From Anaerolineae bacterium (GTDB lineage: Bacteria > Chloroflexota > Anaerolineae > B4-G1), in NCBI GenBank assembly GCA_030612585.1, contig JAUWNP010000080.1, positions 1 to 17,827 of the forward strand: a stretch of 17,827 nucleotides of DNA. The letters are read 5' to 3'. A program made the translations under genes and the position numbers. Position 1 is the first letter of the stretch. The number at the start of each line of letters is the position of its first letter. Positions 1 through 6,607 of the stretch are shown piece by piece. The notes below the pieces were generated by a model. It did not search any database and was not told where the DNA came from. It saw only the letters and a program-made list of their open reading frames with translations.

Positions 1-150
1 CATTATGTGCTCGTGCAACTCTCGTTCGAACATCTCAAAATCGGGACCGTCTTCCCTTACTTCCCATTGTTGACGCCGTTTGCGGACAAATTGTCCCAGC
101 CGCTCGACAGCCAGACTTGCCAAGACATCATTCTTGTGCGAAACTTCCAT
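1..150 (-). CDS. N-terminal fragment of an unrecognised protein, possibly a transposase (3' end outside window)
   Basis: The reverse strand opens at ATG 150-148 and stays open for exactly 50 codons to the window edge, so the gene continues outside. A full AGGAGG Shine-Dalgarno (complement of 158-163) lies 7 nt before the ATG, which is the main reason to believe it. The visible protein starts MEVSHKNDVLASLAVERLGQ, is rich in charged residues, looks helical, and ends near FEMFERELHEHIM. It has no signal peptide and no membrane segment. The acidic, helical FE-x-x-E-R-E-LH stretch reminds me of the N-terminal region of ISKra4-type transposases, but 50 residues are too few to decide. It lies downstream of the large secreted-repeat gene on the same strand with a 179-bp gap, so it may be a separate unit. 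Confidence 0.5.
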   Translation of the reverse strand, partial: MEVSHKNDVLASLAVERLGQFVRKRRQQWEVREDGPDFEMFERELHEHIM

Positions 151-329
151 TGGGCAGCCTCCTCACAGGTATGGATGTGGGTTACAAGCATACTCTGCGC
201 GGTTTGCTGCCTTTTGTCAAGTCACGCTATGCACAATTTCAGATACACACCCAATCTATAAGAGACACGCCGGTTGGGGTTTGTCTGCCACGGCTTCCGT
301 CGTGCAATCAGCCCCTGCCGCGCTTGCCC

Positions 330-3300
330 CTACCGGTTCCTCAAGACCAGGGGCAAATACACCTTGTTGGGCCACTCGGCCTCGCCTTCAAACTGGAGTT
401 CGATGCCGCCTACTAGTCTGCCGGTGACGTACCCTTCCACGTTGACGGTCGGCACGCTGCCGGCTTCTTCCTGTAAAGCGTACATCGTCTGCGAAGCACG
501 TAGATCTTGCGATGTGGATGGACACGGGATATTGACTGTGACTAGGACCACACCTTCGCAGCCTGCGCACAGTTCCAGGGTGTCACTGGGCGTCGTGGTC
601 ACTTGCCAGCCAGCCGGCACGTTGAAGGTGATCAGGCCGATATCCACCGTGGTGGTGACGTCCGAATCGTTCAACACCGTAAAGGTGTAAACGTTCGTGC
701 CGCACAGCGTGCGCTCTGTCACGTCCACATTGCGCTGGCTCTCCTGCGGCTCGTATTGGCCATCCGGGTCGTTCAGCAGGATGCGCACGCACTGGTGGCC
801 AGACTGGCTCGGTGTCCACGTCACCCCCACGATCTTTGTCATACCTGGGTCCAGAGTCACCGCCTGGATATGATCCACTATGCCGGTGGTCGAGAAAGGA
901 ATCCCCATGCCGAACTTGGCCCAGCCGAATTCCAGGTTGACCGTCATCGCGACGTCGCTGCTGTTCTGTACTGTGGCGCTGATCTGGGTCGGTTGACCCT
1001 GCTGCGGCGGGTAGGGTTCGATGCTGATCTCCGATTCGGCATACCCTTTCTCGTGCGGCTTGTGGAGGGGGATCGGCGGTATGTTCATCTTGCGGAAGCC
1101 GCCGACGAGCTCGCCCTCCACGTAAGCCTCCACGTCCACGATGGGCTCTCCACTGCCCAAGCGGGCATCGGCTGGCGGCGTGACCGTCAGGGTCACTGGC
1201 CGTACTGCGCCTGGCATCATGCCGGGCAGAGTGTCTGGTGATAGTTCAAGTGTCCAGCCGGGTAGATGGGCGATCAATCCCAGCGTAGTAGTCACGGTGT
1301 CCGCGGAGGGGTTGCCCACCTCAAAGACCAGTGAGTGAGGCACGTCCTGCTCCAGCGGTTCGCCCACATCAATGTTGCGCCGGCTCCATACCGTTTCGTG
1401 GTCTCCTATCCCCAGCGTCACCTGCACGCAGAACTTGCCATGCCATCCTGGCAGCGGGTGCCAGATCACGTGCCCCCTGGCCGCGCCGCGCGCCGGCACA
1501 AAGATGTGGATGGGGTTGGGCGCGATGCCGGTCGTCGTAAAGGGCAGCCCGATGCCAAAGGGCGCGACGCTAAAGGTGGTCGTCACGACGTGGTCTTCAT
1601 CGGTCGGGTTGAACACCTCGACGCTGAACTCGACCGGCTGGCCGGGGATAATGGGGTAGGGGTCAATGCCAATCTCCGATTCCGCATAGATGGGGTCTTG
1701 GGGCCGGTGGATGGGCACCGGCGGGCGGAAAATCTTGCGAAAGCCGCCAAGGAGTTCACCCTCCACGTAAGCCTCCACATCCACGATAGGATCCCCGTCG
1801 CCTGGCAGGTCATCTGGCGGGGTGACGGTCAGCTCGACGATCCGCTCGTCGCCCGGCCCCACGTCGGGCAAGACGTCTTGCGAGAGTTCAAGCCCCCAAT
1901 CGGGAAAGTGTGGGATCAACCCCAGGGTAATAGTTACAGCGTATTCACGGGGATTGCGCACGATAAAGGGACGGGAGTGAGGCGTGTTTGGTTCCAGCGG
2001 CTCACCCACGTCAATATTGCGCTGGCTGTAGAAAACCTCGTCGTGGTCGGGTATCTCGATCTCCACCTGGAAGCACCACAACCCCTCGTCCGGCGGCAGC
2101 CATATCGTGGCCGGCCAGACCGTGCCCTCGGGCGGTACCGTCAGGGGGATGGGCTCGTTGATGCGCTCAAAAGGCAGGCCGATGCCAAAGGGGGCAAAGC
2201 TAAAGGTGACAGTGATGAACTGGGGCTCGTCGGTGGGATTGCGTATCTCTGCCCCCACCTCTGTCGGTTCGTGCTCGCGCGGCGGGTACGGGTGGACGAA
2301 TATCTCCGATTCGGCATAGATGGGGTCTTGTGGCCGGTGGATGGGCACCGGCGGGCGGAAAATCTTGCGAAAGCCGCCGATGAATTCTTCTTCTACAAAG
2401 GCTTCTACGTCCACGATGGGGTGGCCGTCGGGGGGCAGATCGGGCGGAGGCGTGACGGTCAGCGTGATGACCTCCTCGCCGAACGCCGGCACGTTGGACA
2501 GCACGTCTGCCGACAGCTCGATTCCCCAATCAGGCAGGTAGGGGATCAGATCCAGGGTGATGGTCACCGGGCGGTCGTGTGGATTGCGCACGAGAAAGGG
2601 GCGGGAGTGGGGCACGGTTGCTTCCAGCGGTTCATCCGCGTCCATGTTGCGCCGGCTTGACTGGGGAGCGTATCCATCCATCTCCATCTCAACCTGGATG
2701 CACACGTTGCCGCTGGTGGGCGGGATCCAATGGATGCATTCGTTGACGATGCTGTGAGGCGGGAGGGGGACAGGCCTAGGGCCATTAATGGGATTGAAGG
2801 GCAGGCCGATGCCAAACTCAGCCCAGGAGAAGAGCACTATCACCTCCTGGGCGTCATCGGTGGGATTGCGCAACTCGACGCACACTTCCGTTGGCTCGCC
2901 TGCCTGGAGTGGGTAGGGATGGACGCTGATCTCGCGCTCGGCGTAGGGTGGATCGGGAAAGCGGTGCAGGAGCACCGGCGGGCGAAATATCTTGCGAAAG
3001 CCGCCGACGAGTTCTCCCTCTACGGATGCTTCCACGTCCACGATCGGCTCCATACCGGAAGGCAGCGCGGCCGGGGGAATGACGGTCAGCGTGATAACCT
3101 CTTCGCTGCCCGGCTCCATGTCCGGCAGGATGTCTTGTGACAGTTCAAGTGTCCAGTCGACCAGGTGGGGAACCAGCCCCAGGGTGATCGTCGCATTATC
3201 CCCTGTGTTATTGCGCACGACAAAGGACCGAGAATGGGGTGCTTCTGCCCTCAGAGGCTCGTCCACGTCCATGTTGCGCTGAGCGATCTGGTCCTCAAAG

Positions 3301-3755
3301 CCATTCACCATCAGCCGTGCCTGGATGCACCAATGGCCGGGCTCGGGCGGTACCCAGACCACGCAGCCTACGGCCTCACCGCCGGGCGGCACCTCCACGT
3401 CGGCCTGACCCACCGGTGCAAAGGGCAGACCGATGCCAAAATCAGACACGCCGAACTCGATCGTCGCGGCGAGGGGATCGGTGGGGTGGTCATTGGCCAC
3501 CACGGCGCACAACTCGGCAGGGTGACCAGCGATGGGGGGCTCCGGGTGAACAGAGAGCGCCCCGTGGGCGTATGGGGGCCAGGGCCCCGCAGGAAAGGTC
3601 ACAGAGACGGCCTGGGTGGAAAGCGGGCCGTCTTCGGAATAAAGATCGGCCTGGGAGATTGGCTGTGCCGAAGCCAGGGCGGCTACCAGAATGAGGGAAG
3701 CCACCACGGCGGCCAAACCTGCTGCTGTTACCAAAACCACTTGTCTTGATCTCAT
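330..3755 (-). CDS. Secreted five-repeat beta-sandwich protein with a YLPLVLR tail
   Basis: A 1141-residue exported protein of unknown function. Residues 1-30 form a signal peptide (MRSRQ n-region, long Ala/Val/Leu core, cleavage likely after ALASA). The mature part is five tandem repeats of about 210 residues, marked by FGIGLPF at residues 106, 314, 523 and 733 and the variant FGMGIPF at 948. Each repeat has an N-terminal half with an NPTD-type turn and a C-terminal half with W-x-x-E-L-S followed by V-T-L-T-V-x-P-P. These look like CARDB- and NEW3-type beta-sandwich domains, which is inference from pattern. Halves are joined by VDVEAxVEGEL and GGFRKIFRPP. Repeat five is the most divergent. 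The protein ends WPNKVYLPLVLRNR; I know this kind of tail from Chloroflexota secreted proteins, with no proven role. The start has GGGAGGA (3763-3769) 7 nt upstream. There is no C-terminal membrane anchor and no catalytic motif; an adhesive or surface structural role is a guess. Confidence 0.85.
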   Translation of the reverse strand: MRSRQVVLVTAAGLAAVVASLILVAALASAQPISQADLYSEDGPLSTQAVSVTFPAGPWPPYAHGALSVHPEPPIAGHPAELCAVVANDHPTDPLAATIEFGVSDFGIGLPFAPVGQADVEVPPGGEAVGCVVWVPPEPGHWCIQARLMVNGFEDQIAQRNMDVDEPLRAEAPHSRSFVVRNNTGDNATITLGLVPHLVDWTLELSQDILPDMEPGSEEVITLTVIPPAALPSGMEPIVDVEASVEGELVGGFRKIFRPPVLLHRFPDPPYAEREISVHPYPLQAGEPTEVCVELRNPTDDAQEVIVLFSWAEFGIGLPFNPINGPRPVPLPPHSIVNECIHWIPPTSGNVCIQVEMEMDGYAPQSSRRNMDADEPLEATVPHSRPFLVRNPHDRPVTITLDLIPYLPDWGIELSADVLSNVPAFGEEVITLTVTPPPDLPPDGHPIVDVEAFVEEEFIGGFRKIFRPPVPIHRPQDPIYAESEIFVHPYPPREHEPTEVGAEIRNPTDEPQFITVTFSFAPFGIGLPFERINEPIPLTVPPEGTVWPATIWLPPDEGLWCFQVEIEIPDHDEVFYSQRNIDVGEPLEPNTPHSRPFIVRNPREYAVTITLGLIPHFPDWGLELSQDVLPDVGPGDERIVELTVTPPDDLPGDGDPIVDVEAYVEGELLGGFRKIFRPPVPIHRPQDPIYAESEIGIDPYPIIPGQPVEFSVEVFNPTDEDHVVTTTFSVAPFGIGLPFTTTGIAPNPIHIFVPARGAARGHVIWHPLPGWHGKFCVQVTLGIGDHETVWSRRNIDVGEPLEQDVPHSLVFEVGNPSADTVTTTLGLIAHLPGWTLELSPDTLPGMMPGAVRPVTLTVTPPADARLGSGEPIVDVEAYVEGELVGGFRKMNIPPIPLHKPHEKGYAESEISIEPYPPQQGQPTQISATVQNSSDVAMTVNLEFGWAKFGMGIPFSTTGIVDHIQAVTLDPGMTKIVGVTWTPSQSGHQCVRILLNDPDGQYEPQESQRNVDVTERTLCGTNVYTFTVLNDSDVTTTVDIGLITFNVPAGWQVTTTPSDTLELCAGCEGVVLVTVNIPCPSTSQDLRASQTMYALQEEAGSVPTVNVEGYVTGRLVGGIELQFEGEAEWPNKVYLPLVLRNR
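1679..2380 (-). repeat. Near-identical DNA blocks between repeats of the secreted protein
   Basis: Within the repeat gene, 1679-1750 and 2309-2380 are almost identical at DNA level, exactly 630 bp (210 codons) apart. They encode the YAESEI / PVPIHRPQDP / GGFRKIF junction between repeats. A more diverged version is near 2940-3005. Third-position identity across about 70 bp suggests recent duplication or gene conversion between repeats 3 and 4 rather than only protein-level conservation. Confidence 0.75.
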
Positions 3756-3888
3756 GATTCTATCCTCCCATAGGTGTAGCAGATGAGAATTTCTCTGTGA
3801 TAAACCTTGAATTTCCTCTCAAGCACCTCCTGCTTATGATCTGCACTCCACCCAAGTCTGATGCAGAACACATTGGTGTCTCGTCCCA

Positions 3889-3917
3889 ATTATATCCCAA
3901 TCACGGTGCTTGCACAA
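3889..3917 (-). promoter_or_regulatory. Candidate sigma-A-type promoter of the secreted-repeat gene
   Basis: On the reverse strand a perfect TATAAT (-10) lies at 3894-3889, preceded 17 bp upstream by TTGTGC (-35, 3 of 6 consensus bases). It would give a leader of about 125 nt before the ATG at 3755. The leader holds a small hairpin (AAGCA/TGCTT stem, 3821-3835, with GGAGG in the loop on the transcribed strand) and an 11-bp palindrome, GAGAATTTCTC, at 3785-3795. The perfect -10 is the main support. Confidence 0.4.
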
Positions 3918-4036
3918 ACGAGTGCCCCTTCGGCAAAGTTTACCCCGAGCGGAGCCGAGGGGCTCAGGGCAAGCAGCCCACCGCCCCACTTCCCCCACCC
4001 CGGCCGGTCCCACCCACAATGCTTCGCCCACCTCCC

Positions 4037-4076
4037 AAAAATCTCCAAATCTCAAATCTCCAAATCTTAAATCCCC
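4037..4076. repeat. Short tandem repeat, AAATCTCC-like units
   Basis: About five degenerate copies of AAATCTC(C) occur in a row (AAATCTCC, AAATCTC, AAATCTCC, AAATCTTA, AAATCCCC). The run sits directly before the candidate promoter of the downstream membrane-protein gene. Confidence 0.7.
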
Positions 4077-4078
4077 CC

Positions 4079-4106
4079 TTGCGCTCTCCGGTCACTGTGA
4101 TAAACT
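4079..4106 (+). promoter_or_regulatory. Candidate promoter giving a leaderless start for the membrane-protein gene
   Basis: TTGCGC (4079-4084), a 16-bp spacer and TAAACT (4101-4106), preceded by TGTGA, form a plausible -35/-10 pair. Transcription would begin about 7 nt downstream, close to or at the ATG at 4115. No Shine-Dalgarno sequence precedes that ATG, so a leaderless or near-leaderless mRNA is the simplest reading. The match to consensus is modest. Confidence 0.3.
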
Positions 4107-4114
4107 ACCACGCG

Positions 4115-6184
4115 ATGAAAACCTTCTTCCTGCGCTCACTGGCCTGCCCGGCCGTCGCCTCGGCCCTCGTCGCGCTGGCGCTCACCGGCCTGCTGTATGG
4201 CGATACGCTCACGCTGCCGCTGTTCTCCGACGACCTGCTCCAGATTCCCTGGTTGGAGTCCATCTCGTGGCGCGAGTTGTTGTCCAGCCCCAGCCCCTAC
4301 GGTTACTACCGGCCCCTGTGGTACACCCTCTGGCGCTTGTGGGGTGGGCTCGCCGGTGGCCTGCACCCGCCGGGGCTGCACTTCCTCAACCTGGTCGCCC
4401 ACTTCGCCGCCTCGTGGCTGGCGGGCCTCCTGGCCGCAGCATGGATGCAGCCAGCGGTCTCAAAATCGGACGTAGATTCTCGCACATCTTCGCATATCAA
4501 GAGGGGAATCAGCGTTGATCTGCGTCAATCTGCGTCCCTTTCCGCCTGCCTGGCCACCGCGCTGTTCGCCGCCTTCCCCTTCTCGCGCCAGGCCGTCGCC
4601 TGGCCCGGCGCGGTGTACAACCCGCTCGTCAGCGCGATGGCGGCCGGCGCACTGCTGGCCTACGACCGTGGCCGCCAGGGGCACGGGAGACGCTGGATCG
4701 GGCTGGCGCTCCTGCTCGCCGCGCTGGCCCCGTTCACTTATGAGAGCGGGCTGCTCGTCGCGCCGCTGGTGGTACTGATCGAGGGAGTGGGCTGGCTGCA
4801 GCGCCGCAGTGTCCCGAGCCTGTCGAAGGGCTGGCAACGCCGCTCCTGGTGGCCCCTGGCCTTCGTTGGCCTGTTCCTGGTCACCCTCGCCGCCTGGCGC
4901 GCCATGCGCGGGGCCGGGGTCACCGGCTTTGGCCTCACCCTGCCCGATCTGCGGCACAACGCGGGCTACCTGGCACAGGGTCTGACCTACCCCACGGCAC
5001 CACTGGCGCAACGTCTGGTCACCTGGTGGGGCCTTGATCCCGAACTCAGCCTGTGGCTCGTTGCCCTGCCCACACTGGCCTTGCTGGCGTGGGGCGGGCT
5101 GCGGTGGAACCGGGGTGCGTTCTGGCTAGGAGCAATCTGGTTCGCGATCTTCGCCCTGCCCCCTGCCATCTCTATGGAGGCCGACTGGTTCGCGCTGGCC
5201 CCCCGTTTCCTGTATATGACGGCGGCCGGCGTCTCCCTCGTGTGGACCGCAGCCGCGAGCACGTGGATCGCGCGAGTGCGCCCCTCCTGGCGCGTAGTGG
5301 CAACCGGGCTACTGCTCGTGGTCCTGCTGACACCAGCGGTCGTCTTCGTCCGCGACGGGATGCGATTCTACGAGATGGCCGGCGAGAGCATCTGGGATGC
5401 AGCGGAGGCCGCCACACGCGAACAGCCCCTGCTGCTGGTCAACCTGCCTATGCGCATCACGCCGCGCAGCCGTTTCTACCCGCTAGGCTTCGAGGGTTTC
5501 ACCCCGCTCCCCACGCGCGTCACCGCCGAGGGGCTCGTCTACGTCCACACCGGTCTCCCGGACGCAGCCGAGGCCGTCGCCTCTGGTTTCGTCGCGGTGG
5601 ACGACCCGCCGGGCTACACCTACCAGCTCTTTGGCCAGTCGGTTGGTTGGGAAGAACTGGCGGCTGCCGTTCGCCAGACTCGCGCCGTCTACCTGACCCG
5701 GTACGAACCCGACCAGATCCCCCTGGTCGAGGCCGGCGGCCCCCCCTCCCCTGGCAGAGGAGGGGCCGGGGGAGAGGTGCTGGCCCGCTTCGGGGACCGT
5801 GTGACACTGCTTGACGCGGCCTGCACCTGCGACGAGACCGGGCAGGTACACCTCACCGCGCACTGGCGGGTCGAGGCGGACGTGGAGACAGAGGCGACCG
5901 TGTTCGCGCATCTGCTCGGCCCGGATGGCACACTCGTCGCGCAGGCCGACGGCCACCCGCTGCTGGGGATGCTCCCCTTCTGGCTGTGGAGGCCCAGCGA
6001 GGTCGTGCGCGACGTGCGCCACTTCAACACACCGTGGCCGGGGCAGTACAGCGTCGCCCTGGGCGTGTGGGACCTCGCCAGTGGAACGCGGCTGCCTGCC
6101 ACTGCCGCCGATGGCTCCCCCTGGACAGACGAGGCCGTCCGCGTCGGCCCGTGTGCCTGCACGTCCACGGGCAGCACACGTTAA
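4115..6184 (+). CDS. Polytopic membrane protein, GT-C-like glycosyltransferase (putative)
   Basis: A 689-residue membrane protein. Hydrophobic segments lie at about residues 10-28, 88-110, 143-160, 173-185, 196-225, 246-262, 310-330, 336-350, 366-384 and 396-412, followed by a soluble C-terminal part. The motif LFSDDLLQIPW (about 37-46) places an acidic pair in the first loop, as in GT-C enzymes that use lipid-linked sugars. FPFSRQAVAWPGAVYNP (155-170) recalls the HP-x-H-x-E-AVAW region of related proteins. The C-terminal 120 residues look like a beta-rich domain (HWRVEADVETEATVFAHLLG). Specific activity is unknown. The ATG at 4115 is chosen because the preceding membrane-type sequence begins there and the upstream in-frame sequence is repeat-like. 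Three repeat-derived in-frame insertions interrupt it at residues 113-142, 232-239 and 542-554. Confidence 0.75.
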   Translation: MKTFFLRSLACPAVASALVALALTGLLYGDTLTLPLFSDDLLQIPWLESISWRELLSSPSPYGYYRPLWYTLWRLWGGLAGGLHPPGLHFLNLVAHFAASWLAGLLAAAWMQPAVSKSDVDSRTSSHIKRGISVDLRQSASLSACLATALFAAFPFSRQAVAWPGAVYNPLVSAMAAGALLAYDRGRQGHGRRWIGLALLLAALAPFTYESGLLVAPLVVLIEGVGWLQRRSVPSLSKGWQRRSWWPLAFVGLFLVTLAAWRAMRGAGVTGFGLTLPDLRHNAGYLAQGLTYPTAPLAQRLVTWWGLDPELSLWLVALPTLALLAWGGLRWNRGAFWLGAIWFAIFALPPAISMEADWFALAPRFLYMTAAGVSLVWTAAASTWIARVRPSWRVVATGLLLVVLLTPAVVFVRDGMRFYEMAGESIWDAAEAATREQPLLLVNLPMRITPRSRFYPLGFEGFTPLPTRVTAEGLVYVHTGLPDAAEAVASGFVAVDDPPGYTYQLFGQSVGWEELAAAVRQTRAVYLTRYEPDQIPLVEAGGPPSPGRGGAGGEVLARFGDRVTLLDAACTCDETGQVHLTAHWRVEADVETEATVFAHLLGPDGTLVAQADGHPLLGMLPFWLWRPSEVVRDVRHFNTPWPGQYSVALGVWDLASGTRLPATAADGSPWTDEAVRVGPCACTSTGSTR
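4452..4542 (+). repeat. In-frame repeat-derived insertion in the membrane-protein gene
   Basis: This roughly 90-bp AT-richer stretch encodes residues of about 113-142 (VSKSDVDSRTSSHIKRG and on). It breaks two hydrophobic stretches that otherwise read continuously (LLAAAWM and SACLATALFAAF). It contains GATCTGCGTCAATCTGCGTC, a type of scattered intergenic repeat. The polar peptide and different composition suggest insertion into a loop without loss of frame. Confidence 0.55.
4809..4830 (+). repeat. Small interspersed repeat inside the membrane-protein gene
   Basis: GTCCCGAGCCTGTCGAAGGG matches the common bacterial dispersed repeat whose reverse form begins CCCTTCGACAGGCTC. A second partial copy is at 16132-16147 on the other strand. 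Here it is translated as VPSLSKG, in the loop near residue 232. Confidence 0.6.
5741..5777 (+). repeat. In-frame C-rich/G-rich hairpin element (copy 1 of 4)
   Basis: A C-rich arm (CCCCCCTCCCCTGG) is followed by a G-rich arm (AGAGGAGGGGCCGGGGGAGAG). It is translated as PPSPGRGGAGGE at residues 543-554 between two ordinary protein segments. The same type of element, in the same orientation and coding frame, occurs in the binding protein, the baseplate-J-like protein and alaS. Confidence 0.7.
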
Positions 6185-6250
6185 CCTCCGCGCCCCTCTT
6201 AACCAAACTGTAACCCCTCTGAAACTCTCTTCCTGGCTCACTTGTAGTAT

Positions 6251-6551
6251 CATTAGGGTGTACTTCATCTCGGTTGTAGGGCAATTTGGCAAATTGCCCC
6301 TGGCACAAGTTACCAACTTGTCCTACAACTCACTTGAAACGCACCCGTATCATTAGGGTGTACTTTATCTCGGTTGTAGGGCGATTTACCAAATTGCCCC
6401 CTGGGACGAGTTACCAAGTTGTCCTACAACTCACTTGAAACGCACCCGTATCATTAGGGTGTACTTTATCTCGGTTGTAGGGCAATTTGGCAAATTGCCC
6501 CTGGGACAAGTTACCAACTTGTCCTACAACTCACTTGAAACGCACCCGCAT
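6251..6551. repeat. Three 100-bp tandem repeats, each a potential three-way junction
   Basis: CATTAGGGTG recurs at 6251, 6351, 6452 and 6552, giving three complete units (100, 101 and 100 bp) and the start of a fourth. Each unit holds an outer stem GTTGTA/TACAAC enclosing two 9-bp hairpins with 3-nt loops. Unit 3 runs 6474-6530: GGGCAATTT-GGC-AAATTGCCC, linker CTG, then GGACAAGTT-ACC-AACTTGTCC. Unit 1 (6273-6329) has one mismatch in hairpin 2. Unit 2 (6373-6430) has a G-T pair in each hairpin, a changed first loop (ACC) and one mismatch. No linker separates the outer stem from the hairpins. The function is unknown; it resembles a REP/BIME-type element or a structured leader. Confidence 0.85.
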
Positions 6552-6593
6552 CATTAGGGTGTGTGGGGATCTGATGGCCCCCTTTGACCCGAC

Positions 6594-6602
6594 AAGGAGA
6601 GG
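6594..6602 (+). promoter_or_regulatory. Ribosome-binding site fixing the L,D-transpeptidase start
   Basis: AAGGAGAGG lies 5 nt before the ATG at 6608. The alternative ATG at 6617 would have a 14-nt spacing, and the upstream in-frame ATG at 6584 precedes the site, so 6608 is preferred. Confidence 0.7.
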
Positions 6603-6607
6603 TAGAG

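Larger units (their letters stand above)
3756..4114. other. 359-bp divergent intergenic region
   Basis: This spacer separates two divergently transcribed genes and holds candidate promoters for each. It also carries repeat-derived sequence. At 3945-3976 there is a GAGCGGAGCCGAGGGGCTCA segment, of the type found scattered in many genomes. At 4037-4076 there is a run of AAATCTCC-like units of 7-8 bp. The long open frame running into it from the membrane-protein gene translates to Pro-rich, repeat-like sequence and is not taken as coding. Confidence 0.6.
6185..6607. other. 423-bp intergenic region before the L,D-transpeptidase
   Basis: Most of this spacer is the 100-bp tandem repeat block (6251-6551). 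Before it, TAACC occurs twice 11 bp apart (6200-6204 and 6211-6215). After it, a 56-bp segment carries the ribosome-binding site of the next gene. I see no convincing promoter for the transpeptidase and no coding sequence. Confidence 0.6.

Noticed and set aside
1335..2660. 441-codon open frame on the plus strand inside the secreted-repeat gene
   Set aside because: It is antisense to a gene with a signal peptide, ribosome-binding site and clear protein repeats. Its own translation is Arg/His/Asp-rich and only mirrors the repeat period.
3756..3814. Leader peptide from a TTG after GGAGG in the 5' leader of the secreted-repeat gene
   Set aside because: Twenty codons are open on the minus strand, but the spacing is only 3 nt and the start is non-ATG. 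Nothing in the peptide suggests attenuation.
3797..4114. Upstream extension of the membrane-protein gene (106 extra codons)
   Set aside because: The peptide is Pro-rich and derived from scattered repeats (YPERSRGAQGKQ, NLQISNLQIL). No ribosome-binding site supports a start there.
6251..6551. Integron attC-like sites
   Set aside because: The palindromic units have the right size, but the end motifs (GTTGTAG and CTACAAC) do not fit RYYYAAC/GTTRRRY. No integrase or cassette genes lie beside them.
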